From Nitratifractor sp. (lineage in GTDB: Bacteria; Campylobacterota; Campylobacteria; Campylobacterales; Sulfurovaceae): a stretch of DNA of 6,528 nucleotides. The position numbers and the translations under genes were made by a program. The stretch lies in assembly GCA_024762845.1 (NCBI GenBank), contig JANTGQ010000076.1, forward strand, positions 1-6,528, written 5' to 3'. Below, one piece after another: positions 1 through 5,751 of this stretch. Each line of letters opens with the position of its first letter. Within the stretch, counting starts at the first letter, position 1. The notes under the pieces were generated by a model. It made no database searches. It saw only the letters and a list, made by a program, of their open reading frames with translations, and was not told where the DNA came from.

Positions 1-391
1 AGTGCACAATCGCACTGGTTACTGGCATATTACTACCTGGCAATACCGCTGTAACGAAAAGCCCATAGTGCCCTGAGTTTATCAAGCGTATCGACCAATC
101 AGTTTGATGCTCTCCCTTAGCCGGCAAGCTTGATATATGCACCGCTTTTTGTGCTGCCCAATCTTCCAAATCTACCGGATGCTCTTTTCCTTTATCTAAA
201 TTGACCAGAGATAAATAGAGCACAGTACCTTTTAAGAGAGTACCTGAATTGTTCTTTACTATAGAGTGAAATGTTGGCTTATCTCCCATTTGCAATGTAT
301 TAGTAGGGCTCTTGGCTTTAAAATCAACAGAGATATTCTGCGCATGCAGAGCAAATACTAAAATTGTAAAAAATACAATTACTCTTTTCAT
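1..391 (-). CDS. Secreted protein, 3' part outside window (partial)
   Basis: This reading frame starts at ATG 389-391 and stays open to the left edge, giving 130 visible residues with the C terminus missing. The N terminus (MKRVIVFFTILVFALHAQ) is a typical Sec signal peptide with likely cleavage near residue 18, so the product should be periplasmic or exported. The rest is soluble and reads like a beta-sandwich/Ig-like domain (alternating hydrophobic strands, a 'SIVKNNSG' turn and a 'HYGLFVTAVLP' strand), but I do not recognise a specific family. Its ATG overlaps the permease stop as ATGA (388-391), and a strong AAGGAG lies inside the last permease codons, so translation is probably coupled. 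The position suggests a periplasmic partner or substrate of the ABC exporter. It is not clearly NosL, which often follows NosF/NosY-type ABC genes. Confidence 0.8.
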   Translation of the reverse strand, partial: MKRVIVFFTILVFALHAQNISVDFKAKSPTNTLQMGDKPTFHSIVKNNSGTLLKGTVLYLSLVNLDKGKEHPVDLEDWAAQKAVHISSLPAKGEHQTDWSIRLINSGHYGLFVTAVLPGSNMPVTSAIVH

Positions 392-1146
392 AATACTTTC
401 TCCTTTTTTGTACTTTTAGCAACAATAACAACTAAGATAACTGTATATGCCAAAATAATCCCCATTCTAACTGCCTGCATAGAGAATGGTTCACTATCAA
501 TAATAACTGAATCCAAAGTATTAACCGCATCACCAAAAGGATTTAGATAATCCATAACTTTACCAAGCCCTGCTTTTCGCATAGCCGGCGAGATAATCAG
601 TGGTGTAGCTGAAATCAGAACAATCGCCAGTGTAATCATCATACTGTTTTTAAGACTGTTTACATTTTGAGATATATATATGGCAATAGAAGTATAAATA
701 ATACTCAGCATCCAACCTATAAAGAAAAGATACACAAGTCCAACTGCAACATTTTGCCCGCTGCTTCCTATGGCTATAAAATATGGTAGCCCAATTAAAA
801 ACAACAAAAAGTAAAGCAGAGATGAAAAAGCGAGTTTAGAGAGTGCTATCTCACTGGCACCAATTGGGGTTATCAGGAGTGTTTCTAGTGTTCTACGCTC
901 CCTTTCTCCTGCAATTGCGTCACTCCCGTAAACAGAAGAGATAAGCATCATTAGAGCTAATATGATACCACTTATCATATAGAGAGCCTGTGCATTATCC
1001 AAAAGACTCAACTCGGTATTAGTCACTAAAAGCGCAGAGAAAAGAGATAATATAACGGATACTACCAAAAAGTAAAAGAGACCTTTTACAGAGAAAAAGA
1101 GTTCATGAAACTCTTTTTTTATCAAAACTTTTGAGAAAGAGATCAT
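388..1146 (-). CDS. ABC-2 type transporter permease
   Basis: The product is a 252-residue inner-membrane protein with about six hydrophobic helices (roughly residues 22-44, 54-76, 104-126, 133-160, 167-188, 223-244). The stretch GERERRTLETLLITP (80-94), between the second and third helices, is the hallmark coupling segment of ABC-2 permeases of the NatB/NosY/GldF kind. A conserved-looking NPF follows at 202-204. It should form a dimeric channel powered by the ATPase encoded just upstream. The genes overlap as ATGA (1143-1146), and a near-ideal AGGAGGTG lies in the last ATPase codons, so the two subunits are probably made in balance. Length is normal for the family. The substrate cannot be told from sequence; ABC-2 systems export drugs, lipids, sodium or polymers, or help assemble periplasmic enzymes. 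Confidence 0.9.
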   Translation of the reverse strand: MISFSKVLIKKEFHELFFSVKGLFYFLVVSVILSLFSALLVTNTELSLLDNAQALYMISGIILALMMLISSVYGSDAIAGERERRTLETLLITPIGASEIALSKLAFSSLLYFLLFLIGLPYFIAIGSSGQNVAVGLVYLFFIGWMLSIIYTSIAIYISQNVNSLKNSMMITLAIVLISATPLIISPAMRKAGLGKVMDYLNPFGDAVNTLDSVIIDSEPFSMQAVRMGIILAYTVILVVIVAKSTKKEKVL

Positions 1147-2051
1147 TTTTCACCTCCTGTTACGCTAAAATAAAGATGCTCTAAAGAACCTTCTAGAGCA
1201 ACCGCCTGATTAATTTCGATACCTTTATTTAGTAAACTTTTTAAAGCTTCATTTGGAGTAATGTTTGTAATTTCACACTCTACCCATGACTCTTTTTGGC
1301 TTATAAAGCGTATCTGCTCACCTTCACACTCTTTAGCGTCAAAATCTTTATTTGAGATTTCAAAGCGATATCTGTAGTGTTGCTGCTCAGTGCGTTCATG
1401 AAGAGCACCTTCATACTGTAAAAGACCATTATCCAATACTCCAATACGGTCACATAGTCGTTCGACATCATCAAGTATATGGGTAGAGAGTATAATGGTG
1501 GTTTTGTTGTTGCGGTTAATATTTAAGAGCAGATCATGGATCTCTCTACGCCCTTTTGGGTCAAGACCGTTAGTCGGTTCATCAAGTATAAGAAGTTTAG
1601 GTCTATTTACTAAAGCTCTAGCAAGTCCCAATCTTTTACGCATACCTTGCGAATACTCTCCAACTACTTTATTATCATTTGGATCAAGCCCAACACTTTC
1701 GAGCAGGCTTCTTATACGAACAGGTGCCCGATCGGCACCATAGAGATCTGCAAAAAACTGAAGGTACTCTATATTTTTCATCCAACTATATGGTTCAAAA
1801 AACTCTGGCAAAGCATTAATCTCTTTGCTTAGTTTTTGAAGATTTTCCATTAAGGGTTTACCAAAAAGAAGTACCTCTCCTTTTTCATATGGCAATAAAC
1901 CAAGAATAACGCGTATAAGCGTACTCTTGCCTGCTCCGTTTGGTCCAAGGAGACCATAAATCTCCCCCTCTCTCACATCCATATTCAAGCCTTTTATTAC
2001 CTCACTGCTTCCGTAGGACTTGAATAACTTACTAATAGTAACTGCGCTCAT
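1143..2051 (-). CDS. ABC transporter ATP-binding protein (NosF/NatA-like)
   Basis: This is a 302-residue cytoplasmic ATPase with all the standard motifs in order: Walker A GPNGAGKST (36-44), signature YSQGM (133-137), Walker B LLILDE (153-158), D-loop GLDP (162-165) and switch histidine H191 in STHILDD. At the usual Q-loop place it reads LPEFFEPY (81-88), with glutamate for glutamine. From memory, this is common in the NosF/GldA-type branch, so it need not mean loss of function. After the nucleotide-binding domain, about 85 residues (215-302) form a C-terminal extension like that of other ABC-2 ATPases. It starts 24 bp after the DUF347-type gene, with AAGGAG ahead of its ATG, and overlaps the permease by 4 bp. 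It powers the permease; the transported substrate is unknown. Confidence 0.93.
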   Translation of the reverse strand: MSAVTISKLFKSYGSSEVIKGLNMDVREGEIYGLLGPNGAGKSTLIRVILGLLPYEKGEVLLFGKPLMENLQKLSKEINALPEFFEPYSWMKNIEYLQFFADLYGADRAPVRIRSLLESVGLDPNDNKVVGEYSQGMRKRLGLARALVNRPKLLILDEPTNGLDPKGRREIHDLLLNINRNNKTTIILSTHILDDVERLCDRIGVLDNGLLQYEGALHERTEQQHYRYRFEISNKDFDAKECEGEQIRFISQKESWVECEITNITPNEALKSLLNKGIEINQAVALEGSLEHLYFSVTGGEK

Positions 2052-2075
2052 ACCTTCTCCTTTTATTTATGAAAA

Positions 2076-2861
2076 TTAGAGCTCTTTCGTAAACTTTCCA
2101 GCCTCTTCACTAGAAACTTCCACATCTATTTTACTCTTTGTCAAATAAGCAACCAAGGCAACTATTACAGTAAAGAAGAGAATATTAACCATACCTGTGC
2201 TCAAACCTAAACCGCCATCTTTTGGTGCCTGTATCATAAGGTCACCCAAAGATGCACCAACAGGTCGCGTAACAATAAACGCTAACCAGAATGCACTTAC
2301 TCCATCAAGCACTTTTGTATAAAAGAGTACCCCGGCGAGTATAAAAATTCCACCAAAGAGCAATAGTGAATTCAAATATCCAAAATTAAGGTATTCAGAA
2401 ACTGTATCTCCCACTGCAGTACCTAACGCAAATGTTACAAGAACAATTATCCAATAAAAAGTCTCTCTGCGTCGGTTAAAAATTTTATGTATAGATAGAG
2501 TACCCTCCTCTTTATACCAGAGGTAAAAAACAGCAGCCATAGCAACGGTAAATAGAACATCAAGTGTAATCAAACTTATACCAAATTGATCAACCAGCAT
2601 ATCTGTAATTAGTGTTCCTTCTATGCTCATCATGATAATCAAAAACCAATAAGCCGGTGCGAAATAACGCTTTAGGCTAAACTGCCAATAGACCGAAAGT
2701 GCAGTTACAGCACCCATTACTAATGTAGTTATGGTTAACCCCAACCCCATATCGACATTCACAAAGTCTGCCGCTGTCTCACCAACGGTAGTAGAGAGGA
2801 TTTTTATTATCCAGAAAAAGAGGGTTACACCCGCAACACGATTGATTAACTGTAGTGACAT
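2076..2861 (-). CDS. COG4705/DUF347-type membrane protein with four internal repeats
   Basis: The product is a 261-residue integral membrane protein with about eight helices in four pairs. Each pair opens with the same pattern, tryptophan, nine residues, glycine, four residues, aspartate: W17/G27/D32, W72/G82/D87, W137/G147/D152 and W192/G202/D207. Surrounding segments are TTVGETAADF, SIEGTLITD, LGTAVGDTVSEYL and VTRPVGASLGDLM. This matches my memory of the DUF347 repeat (two helices and a conserved tryptophan, four copies per protein) in COG4705. The function is not established; four regularly placed membrane aspartates would fit a cation pathway, but that is inference. The last 20 residues are a charged cytoplasmic-type tail. 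AAGGAG (2867-2872) lies 5 nt before the ATG. The upstream region shares its whole layout with that of the PepSY gene. The ABC genes follow after 24 bp, so they probably share its transcript. Confidence 0.85.
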   Translation of the reverse strand: MSLQLINRVAGVTLFFWIIKILSTTVGETAADFVNVDMGLGLTITTLVMGAVTALSVYWQFSLKRYFAPAYWFLIIMMSIEGTLITDMLVDQFGISLITLDVLFTVAMAAVFYLWYKEEGTLSIHKIFNRRRETFYWIIVLVTFALGTAVGDTVSEYLNFGYLNSLLLFGGIFILAGVLFYTKVLDGVSAFWLAFIVTRPVGASLGDLMIQAPKDGGLGLSTGMVNILFFTVIVALVAYLTKSKIDVEVSSEEAGKFTKEL

Positions 2862-2866
2862 TTTGT

Positions 2867-2872
2867 CTCCTT
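2867..2872 (-). promoter_or_regulatory. Ribosome binding site of the DUF347-type gene
   Basis: A full AAGGAG on the minus strand, 5 nt before the ATG at 2859-2861. It supports this start codon. Confidence 0.8.
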
Positions 2873-2882
2873 GTAGTAGTAT

Positions 2883-2903
2883 GTAAAACCTGATATGTTT
2901 TAC
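2883..2903. repeat. Inverted repeat at the predicted transcript start of the DUF347-type gene
   Basis: Perfect 7-bp arms GTAAAAC and GTTTTAC are separated by 7 bp. Read on the minus strand it continues a TTAG prefix (TTAGTAAAAC) that is also present in the copy before the PepSY gene (3561-3586). A third half copy, TTAGTAAACT, lies just upstream at 2911-2920. By position it begins at about +1 of the predicted transcript, so it may be an operator for a second regulator or a hairpin at the 5' end of the mRNA. Confidence 0.6.
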
Positions 2904-2910
2904 TAAGAGG

Positions 2911-2964
2911 AGTTTACTAATAGTTAATGAGCTGTAAATTAAGGAAAGATGAATTGAAAATGAA
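2911..2964 (-). promoter_or_regulatory. Predicted promoter with four 11-bp-spaced regulator half-sites (DUF347-type/ABC operon)
   Basis: On the minus strand the half-sites are TTCAT (2960-2964), TTCAT (2949-2953), TTAAT (2938-2942) and CTCAT (2927-2931), each exactly 11 bp from the next. Ten bp after the last lies a -10-like hexamer TAAACT (2911-2916; 4 of 6 to TATAAT); TATTAG (2917-2922) is an alternative. No good -35 element is seen, which is expected when an OmpR/PhoB-family activator occupies that place. The same arrangement, base for base in spacing, lies before the PepSY gene. The adjacent response regulator is the obvious candidate to bind it. Confidence 0.6.
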
Positions 2965-3035
2965 TTTGCAAAGATTATGCAACGTATCCAACAAAAGGAG
3001 ATGTGGCTATTGTTATTTATTAGTGGGGTAATAAT

Positions 3036-3067
3036 GCCGCCGGAAGGGGGTGCAAAATTCCGACGGC
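3036..3067 (-). terminator. GC-rich hairpin after the PepSY gene, possible terminator
   Basis: Arms 3058-3067 and 3036-3045 form a 10-bp stem on the minus strand (GCCGTCGGAA with TTCCGGCGGC, one U-G pair) and a 12-nt loop. It stands out as GC-rich in AT-rich surroundings. It begins 26 nt after the PepSY stop codon and lies before the next promoter, as expected for a terminator. However, the tail is only ATTATTA, not a run of T. It could instead protect the 3' end of the mRNA or be a small palindromic repeat. Confidence 0.5.
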
Positions 3068-3092
3068 TGTAGGAGGGATGTAGTCTATTTTT

Positions 3093-3533
3093 CTATTCGT
3101 TTTCGTTGTCCTGATTCTCTCCTTTTTCGCCTTTTTCAGAACCTTCATTGTCATCAGCCTGTTCTGTTTTTTCTACTTTTTTAGCAAGTACATCACCATT
3201 TCCGGCATCAACATATATATCTACTGTTGAGCCATCATTTTTAGCAACTTCTGCTTGATACACTAAATTTCCATTCTCGTTTTCGAGTTTAATTTTATTT
3301 ATGTTCCCAGCAACTGTGCTTTTTGCAATAGCTGTTGCATCAGCAATAGATAGCTTGGCTGCACTCTGCTCCTGAGCTTTACTTGCGCTCTCTTTTAGCT
3401 GGATAGAGCTTTTAATAGATACATCACTTTTTTCATCATTACTCTCATTATTTGACTCAACATTTGCAAATGCCATTGTTCCAGCCAAACCTAATACCAA
3501 TATTCCGCGAACGATTTTAGAACTTGTTTTCAT
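3093..3533 (-). CDS. Exported PepSY-domain protein with acidic tail
   Basis: The product is 146 residues. Residues 1-23 form a Sec signal peptide (basic start MKTSSK, hydrophobic core, AFA before the likely cut), so the mature protein should be periplasmic. After a polar linker rich in N, E, D and S (24-60) comes one PepSY-like domain (about 61-119): a helix 'SIADATAIAKSTV', then strands 'KIKLENENGNLVYQAEVAK' and 'STVDIYVDAGNGDVLAKK'. The last 26 residues are a low-complexity, highly charged, mostly acidic tail. Single-PepSY proteins often lie beside two-component systems, and in some cases are their targets; a sensor-modulating, protease-inhibiting or cation-binding role is possible but unproven. 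The start is supported by AAGGAG (3542-3547) 8 nt upstream. It lies 124 bp after the histidine kinase gene and has its own predicted promoter. Confidence 0.88.
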   Translation of the reverse strand: MKTSSKIVRGILVLGLAGTMAFANVESNNESNDEKSDVSIKSSIQLKESASKAQEQSAAKLSIADATAIAKSTVAGNINKIKLENENGNLVYQAEVAKNDGSTVDIYVDAGNGDVLAKKVEKTEQADDNEGSEKGEKGENQDNENE

Positions 3534-3541
3534 AACATGTT

Positions 3542-3547
3542 CTCCTT
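3542..3547 (-). promoter_or_regulatory. Ribosome binding site of the PepSY gene
   Basis: AAGGAG on the minus strand, 8 nt before the ATG at 3531-3533. It fixes the start that gives a complete signal peptide. Confidence 0.8.
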
Positions 3548-3560
3548 TCTATTTAATTAT

Positions 3561-3586
3561 TTAGTAAAACTTTTATGTTTTACTAA
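3561..3586. repeat. Perfect 10-bp inverted repeat at the predicted transcript start of the PepSY gene
   Basis: The arms TTAGTAAAAC and GTTTTACTAA are perfect reverse complements around a 6-bp centre. The outer edge lies 4 bp after the predicted -10 hexamer, so it would begin near +1. A shorter version occupies the same relative place before the DUF347-type gene (2883-2906). It is either a repressor operator or a stem-loop at the 5' end of the mRNA. There is no T-run after it on the minus strand to suggest a terminator. Confidence 0.7.
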
Positions 3587-3590
3587 GATA

Positions 3591-3644
3591 ATAATACAAA
3601 GGGTAAGTGAATTAAATATTAAGATTGAATGAACTGAAAATGAA
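3591..3644 (-). promoter_or_regulatory. Predicted promoter with four 11-bp-spaced regulator half-sites (PepSY gene)
   Basis: On the minus strand the half-sites are TTCAT (3640-3644), TTCAT (3629-3633), TTAAT (3618-3622) and TTCAC (3607-3611), in exact 11-bp steps. After 10 bp comes TATTAT (3591-3596), a good -10 hexamer (5 of 6). No -35 consensus is visible, in keeping with an activator-dependent promoter. The first half-site lies only 13 bp after the histidine kinase stop codon, with no terminator between, so some read-through from the kinase gene is also possible. Confidence 0.65.
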
Positions 3645-3657
3645 ATTTAATCCGGGT

Positions 3658-4974
3658 TTAAAAAACAATATGAACAGTCGTACCAGAGTTGAGCTTTGAT
3701 TCTATGGACATCGATGCATCTAATAGCTCAACTGCTCTTTGTACGATTGAGAGTCCAAGTCCAAAACCTTTAATACGCTTGGTTCTAGAGCTATCAACAC
3801 GGTAAAAACGATCTGTAATTCGCAAAAGACTCTCATCATCTATCCCTACACCACTATCTTGTACAATAAAATGTACTCCCTCTGTATCTTCATAAAGAGA
3901 GATAGCTATAGATCCGCCTTTGGGTGTATATTTTATTGCGTTATCTATAATATTGGAGAATACTCTTTCAATAAGCATTGGATTAGAGTTTTTATACACC
4001 TTTTCAAAGCGGAGAAAATCAATTTTAACTCCTTTTGACTCAGCTAGCGCAATATACGATTCAGACACCTCCATCAACAGCGAATTCAAGTCACAATAAG
4101 AGAGAGTTTTTTTAATATCCTCTTTTGAGTGTCTCGACAGCATTAAAAGCGTCTCTACAATATCATTAAGATTCCGAACCTGACTAGAGACCTTCTTCAA
4201 TGTCTCTTCGTAATATTGTGCATCTCTTCTCCTGTTTAATGCCAGCTCCAACTCTGCATTAATTACTGTTAGCGGTGTTCTTAACTCATGTGATACATCA
4301 CTGTTAAAGCGCTCAATCTGTTCCACTCCTCTTTTGAGTCGACGAATCATTTCATTAAAAGCTTCTGTCAACTCTCTTAGTTCATCACTATTTTTTGGTA
4401 GTGGTAGCTCTTGTGTTAATCTATTTACGGTTATCTTATTTGCACTTTGATAAATCTCTTTAATTGGATTCAAAATAGTGTCAATCATACTGTTTGCCAA
4501 AAGAAGTAAAAAAGCAAAAATAAGCGGCATTAAAATAAGCATAGAGTAAAGGATAGACTCTAACACATCATCAGACTCTTTGTCTACAACAACAATAGAG
4601 CCCTTAAATGGATTATTAAAATTTAATCTATAAAATGCCACTCTCCCTTCGGATGTATTTATTACTGTAAAGCCATTATTGCTCGTTGGAACTTCGGCAT
4701 ACTCCTCCTCTTTGTAGTATCTGCTTTTAAAAATACTCTTTCCATCTTTTAAAATTTCAAACGGAACTATTGTCTCAATTCGGGTTAAATCTATCTTATT
4801 TTGAGCTATTTTACTATGAATCTCCTCCGCTTTACTCTCTAACCTCTTTTCTACTCTTAGCATAATATTTTTTTGCAAAAGATAGTAAAATGAGATTGAA
4901 AACAGAAGCAAAAGCATAAACAATATACTACCACTCCAAACTAGAATACGGCTCTTTATACTTTTATGACTCAA
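3658..4974 (-). CDS. Sensor histidine kinase of a two-component system
   Basis: The product is a 438-residue inner-membrane kinase. Domains in order: short cytoplasmic start, first membrane helix (about 11-33), periplasmic sensor of about 100 residues (35-138), second helix (139-163), HAMP linker (about 164-216), dimerisation domain with phospho-accepting H229 in SDVSHELRTPL, then the ATPase domain with N box NIIDNAIKYT (341-350), G1 box DSGVGI (373-378) and G2 box GFGLGLSI (403-410). All key residues are present, so it should be active. The sensor has an acidic/aromatic patch (RYYKEEEYAEV, 85-95) but no family I recognise, so the signal is unknown. The start is TTG (4972-4974), overlapping the regulator stop by 11 bp, with AGGG 7 nt upstream. 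The next methionine is inside the first helix, so TTG is the best start. Its partner is the regulator encoded directly upstream. Confidence 0.93.
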   Translation of the reverse strand: MSHKSIKSRILVWSGSILFMLLLLFSISFYYLLQKNIMLRVEKRLESKAEEIHSKIAQNKIDLTRIETIVPFEILKDGKSIFKSRYYKEEEYAEVPTSNNGFTVINTSEGRVAFYRLNFNNPFKGSIVVVDKESDDVLESILYSMLILMPLIFAFLLLLANSMIDTILNPIKEIYQSANKITVNRLTQELPLPKNSDELRELTEAFNEMIRRLKRGVEQIERFNSDVSHELRTPLTVINAELELALNRRRDAQYYEETLKKVSSQVRNLNDIVETLLMLSRHSKEDIKKTLSYCDLNSLLMEVSESYIALAESKGVKIDFLRFEKVYKNSNPMLIERVFSNIIDNAIKYTPKGGSIAISLYEDTEGVHFIVQDSGVGIDDESLLRITDRFYRVDSSRTKRIKGFGLGLSIVQRAVELLDASMSIESKLNSGTTVHIVF

Positions 4975-5620
4975 TTTTATACCCTAAACCTCTAAAACTT
5001 TTAATTATTGACTTACCTAGTTTTTTTCTGAGATTATAGATAGCAACCTGCAACACATTACTTGAGCGATACTCTTCGTTGCTCCATAAGTGCTCTTCAA
5101 GCATAAATTTTGATACATAGCTGTTACGATGCTTCAAAAGATATAGAAGTATCTCATACTCTTGAGAAGTTAGTACAATCTCTTCTCCATTTTTAGAGAC
5201 ACTTCGTTTATCAATATCTATTACGATATCTTCTACAGTAACTATATTGCTACCGTTTGCTACTGCCCTACGCTGTAAAACCTCTAAGCGTGCTAACAAT
5301 TCTCTAAAACTAAATGGTTTTGTCAAATAATCATCTGCACCGCCTCTAAGCCCTTTTACACGATCATCAATATCACTTTTTGCAGTAAGCATTATTACTG
5401 GAGTCTTAATCTCTTGCATTCGCAATGATTCCAAAACCTCTATTCCATCTTTTTCAGGTAGCATCCAATCTAATATAATAGCATCATAGCTGTTCGTTTC
5501 TGCCAAATACTCACCATCAGCTCCATTGGTTGCCACATCTACTGTATGATGAGCCTCTTTTAACCATTTTTTCATAACAGATACAATATTTTCATCATCT
5601 TCTACAACAAGTATTTTCAT
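4964..5620 (-). CDS. OmpR/PhoB-family response regulator
   Basis: From the ATG at 5618-5620 the product is 218 residues. The receiver domain has acidic pair D8/D9, phospho-acceptor D51 (ILDWMLPEKDG), T79 (MLTAKS) and K101 (YLTKPF). The C-terminal winged-helix DNA-binding domain spans about 125-218, with LTSQEYEILLYLL, the recognition helix region SSNVLQVAIYNLRKKL and the closing hairpin FRGLGYKIES. When phosphorylated by the kinase encoded next, it should dimerise and bind direct repeats 11 bp apart, and such repeats lie before the two genes downstream. The frame also opens at TTG (5633-5635), adding five residues (MNGKN). I prefer the ATG because MKILVVEDD is the usual start of the family, GGGA lies 5-6 nt before it, and the TTG has a GGTGG directly abutting it with no spacing. 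Confidence 0.94.
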   Translation of the reverse strand: MKILVVEDDENIVSVMKKWLKEAHHTVDVATNGADGEYLAETNSYDAIILDWMLPEKDGIEVLESLRMQEIKTPVIMLTAKSDIDDRVKGLRGGADDYLTKPFSFRELLARLEVLQRRAVANGSNIVTVEDIVIDIDKRSVSKNGEEIVLTSQEYEILLYLLKHRNSYVSKFMLEEHLWSNEEYRSSNVLQVAIYNLRKKLGKSIIKSFRGLGYKIES

Positions 5621-5751
5621 ATTTTTCCCATTCAACCACCAAATTTATCTATTTTCCCATAATAAAATGAAATCAAAATTAATAGCCATTAAATATATAC
5701 AAAAAGAGTTTATAATCCAACTACTCAATTGGTTGAAACTTCACCTGTGTA
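5621..5751 (-). promoter_or_regulatory. AT-rich intergenic region: likely promoter of the two-component operon
   Basis: This region must carry the promoter of the regulator-kinase pair unless that pair is read from the transporter gene. Possible -10 hexamers on the minus strand are TATATT (5692-5697) and TATTAT (5659-5664); neither has a good -35. Two half-sites of the kind found downstream, TTAAT (5678-5682) and TTCAT (5667-5671), are 11 bp apart and could mark autoregulation. They do not keep the 10-bp distance to a -10 seen at the other two promoters. Confidence 0.35.
5701..5726 (-). terminator. Weak possible terminator after the UPF0324 transporter gene
   Basis: On the minus strand GAGT pairs with ACTC (plus a TT/AA step after a bulge) around an AT-rich loop, followed directly by TTTTT. 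The stem is short and the call is weak, but the position 26 nt after the stop codon is right. Confidence 0.3.

Noticed and set aside
1495..1832. Two plus-strand open frames (82 and 61 codons) inside the ATPase gene
   Set aside because: They lie fully within a well-supported ABC ATPase on the other strand, their products resemble no protein I know, and they lack a convincing ribosome site.
388..2051. Assignment of the ABC pair as nosF and nosY of a nitrous-oxide reductase cluster
   Set aside because: The proteins are similar in kind, but no nosZ, nosD, nosG, nosH or nosL is visible; the upstream neighbour is the DUF347-type gene and the downstream one is not clearly NosL.
1143..2051. Glutamate at the Q-loop position as a sign of a dead ATPase
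   Set aside because: All other catalytic motifs are intact, and an LPE version of this loop is, as I recall, common among NosF/GldA-like ATPases.
3001..3072. Plus-strand mini-ORF of 23 residues starting MWLLLFISG, after AAGGAG
   Set aside because: The AAGGAG directly abuts the ATG with no spacing, there is no promoter signal, and the frame runs through the GC-rich hairpin, so it is probably chance.
3561..3586. The perfect palindrome as a terminator of the kinase gene
   Set aside because: It is an AT-rich stem with no T-run after it on the minus strand, and it lies downstream of the predicted PepSY promoter rather than before it.
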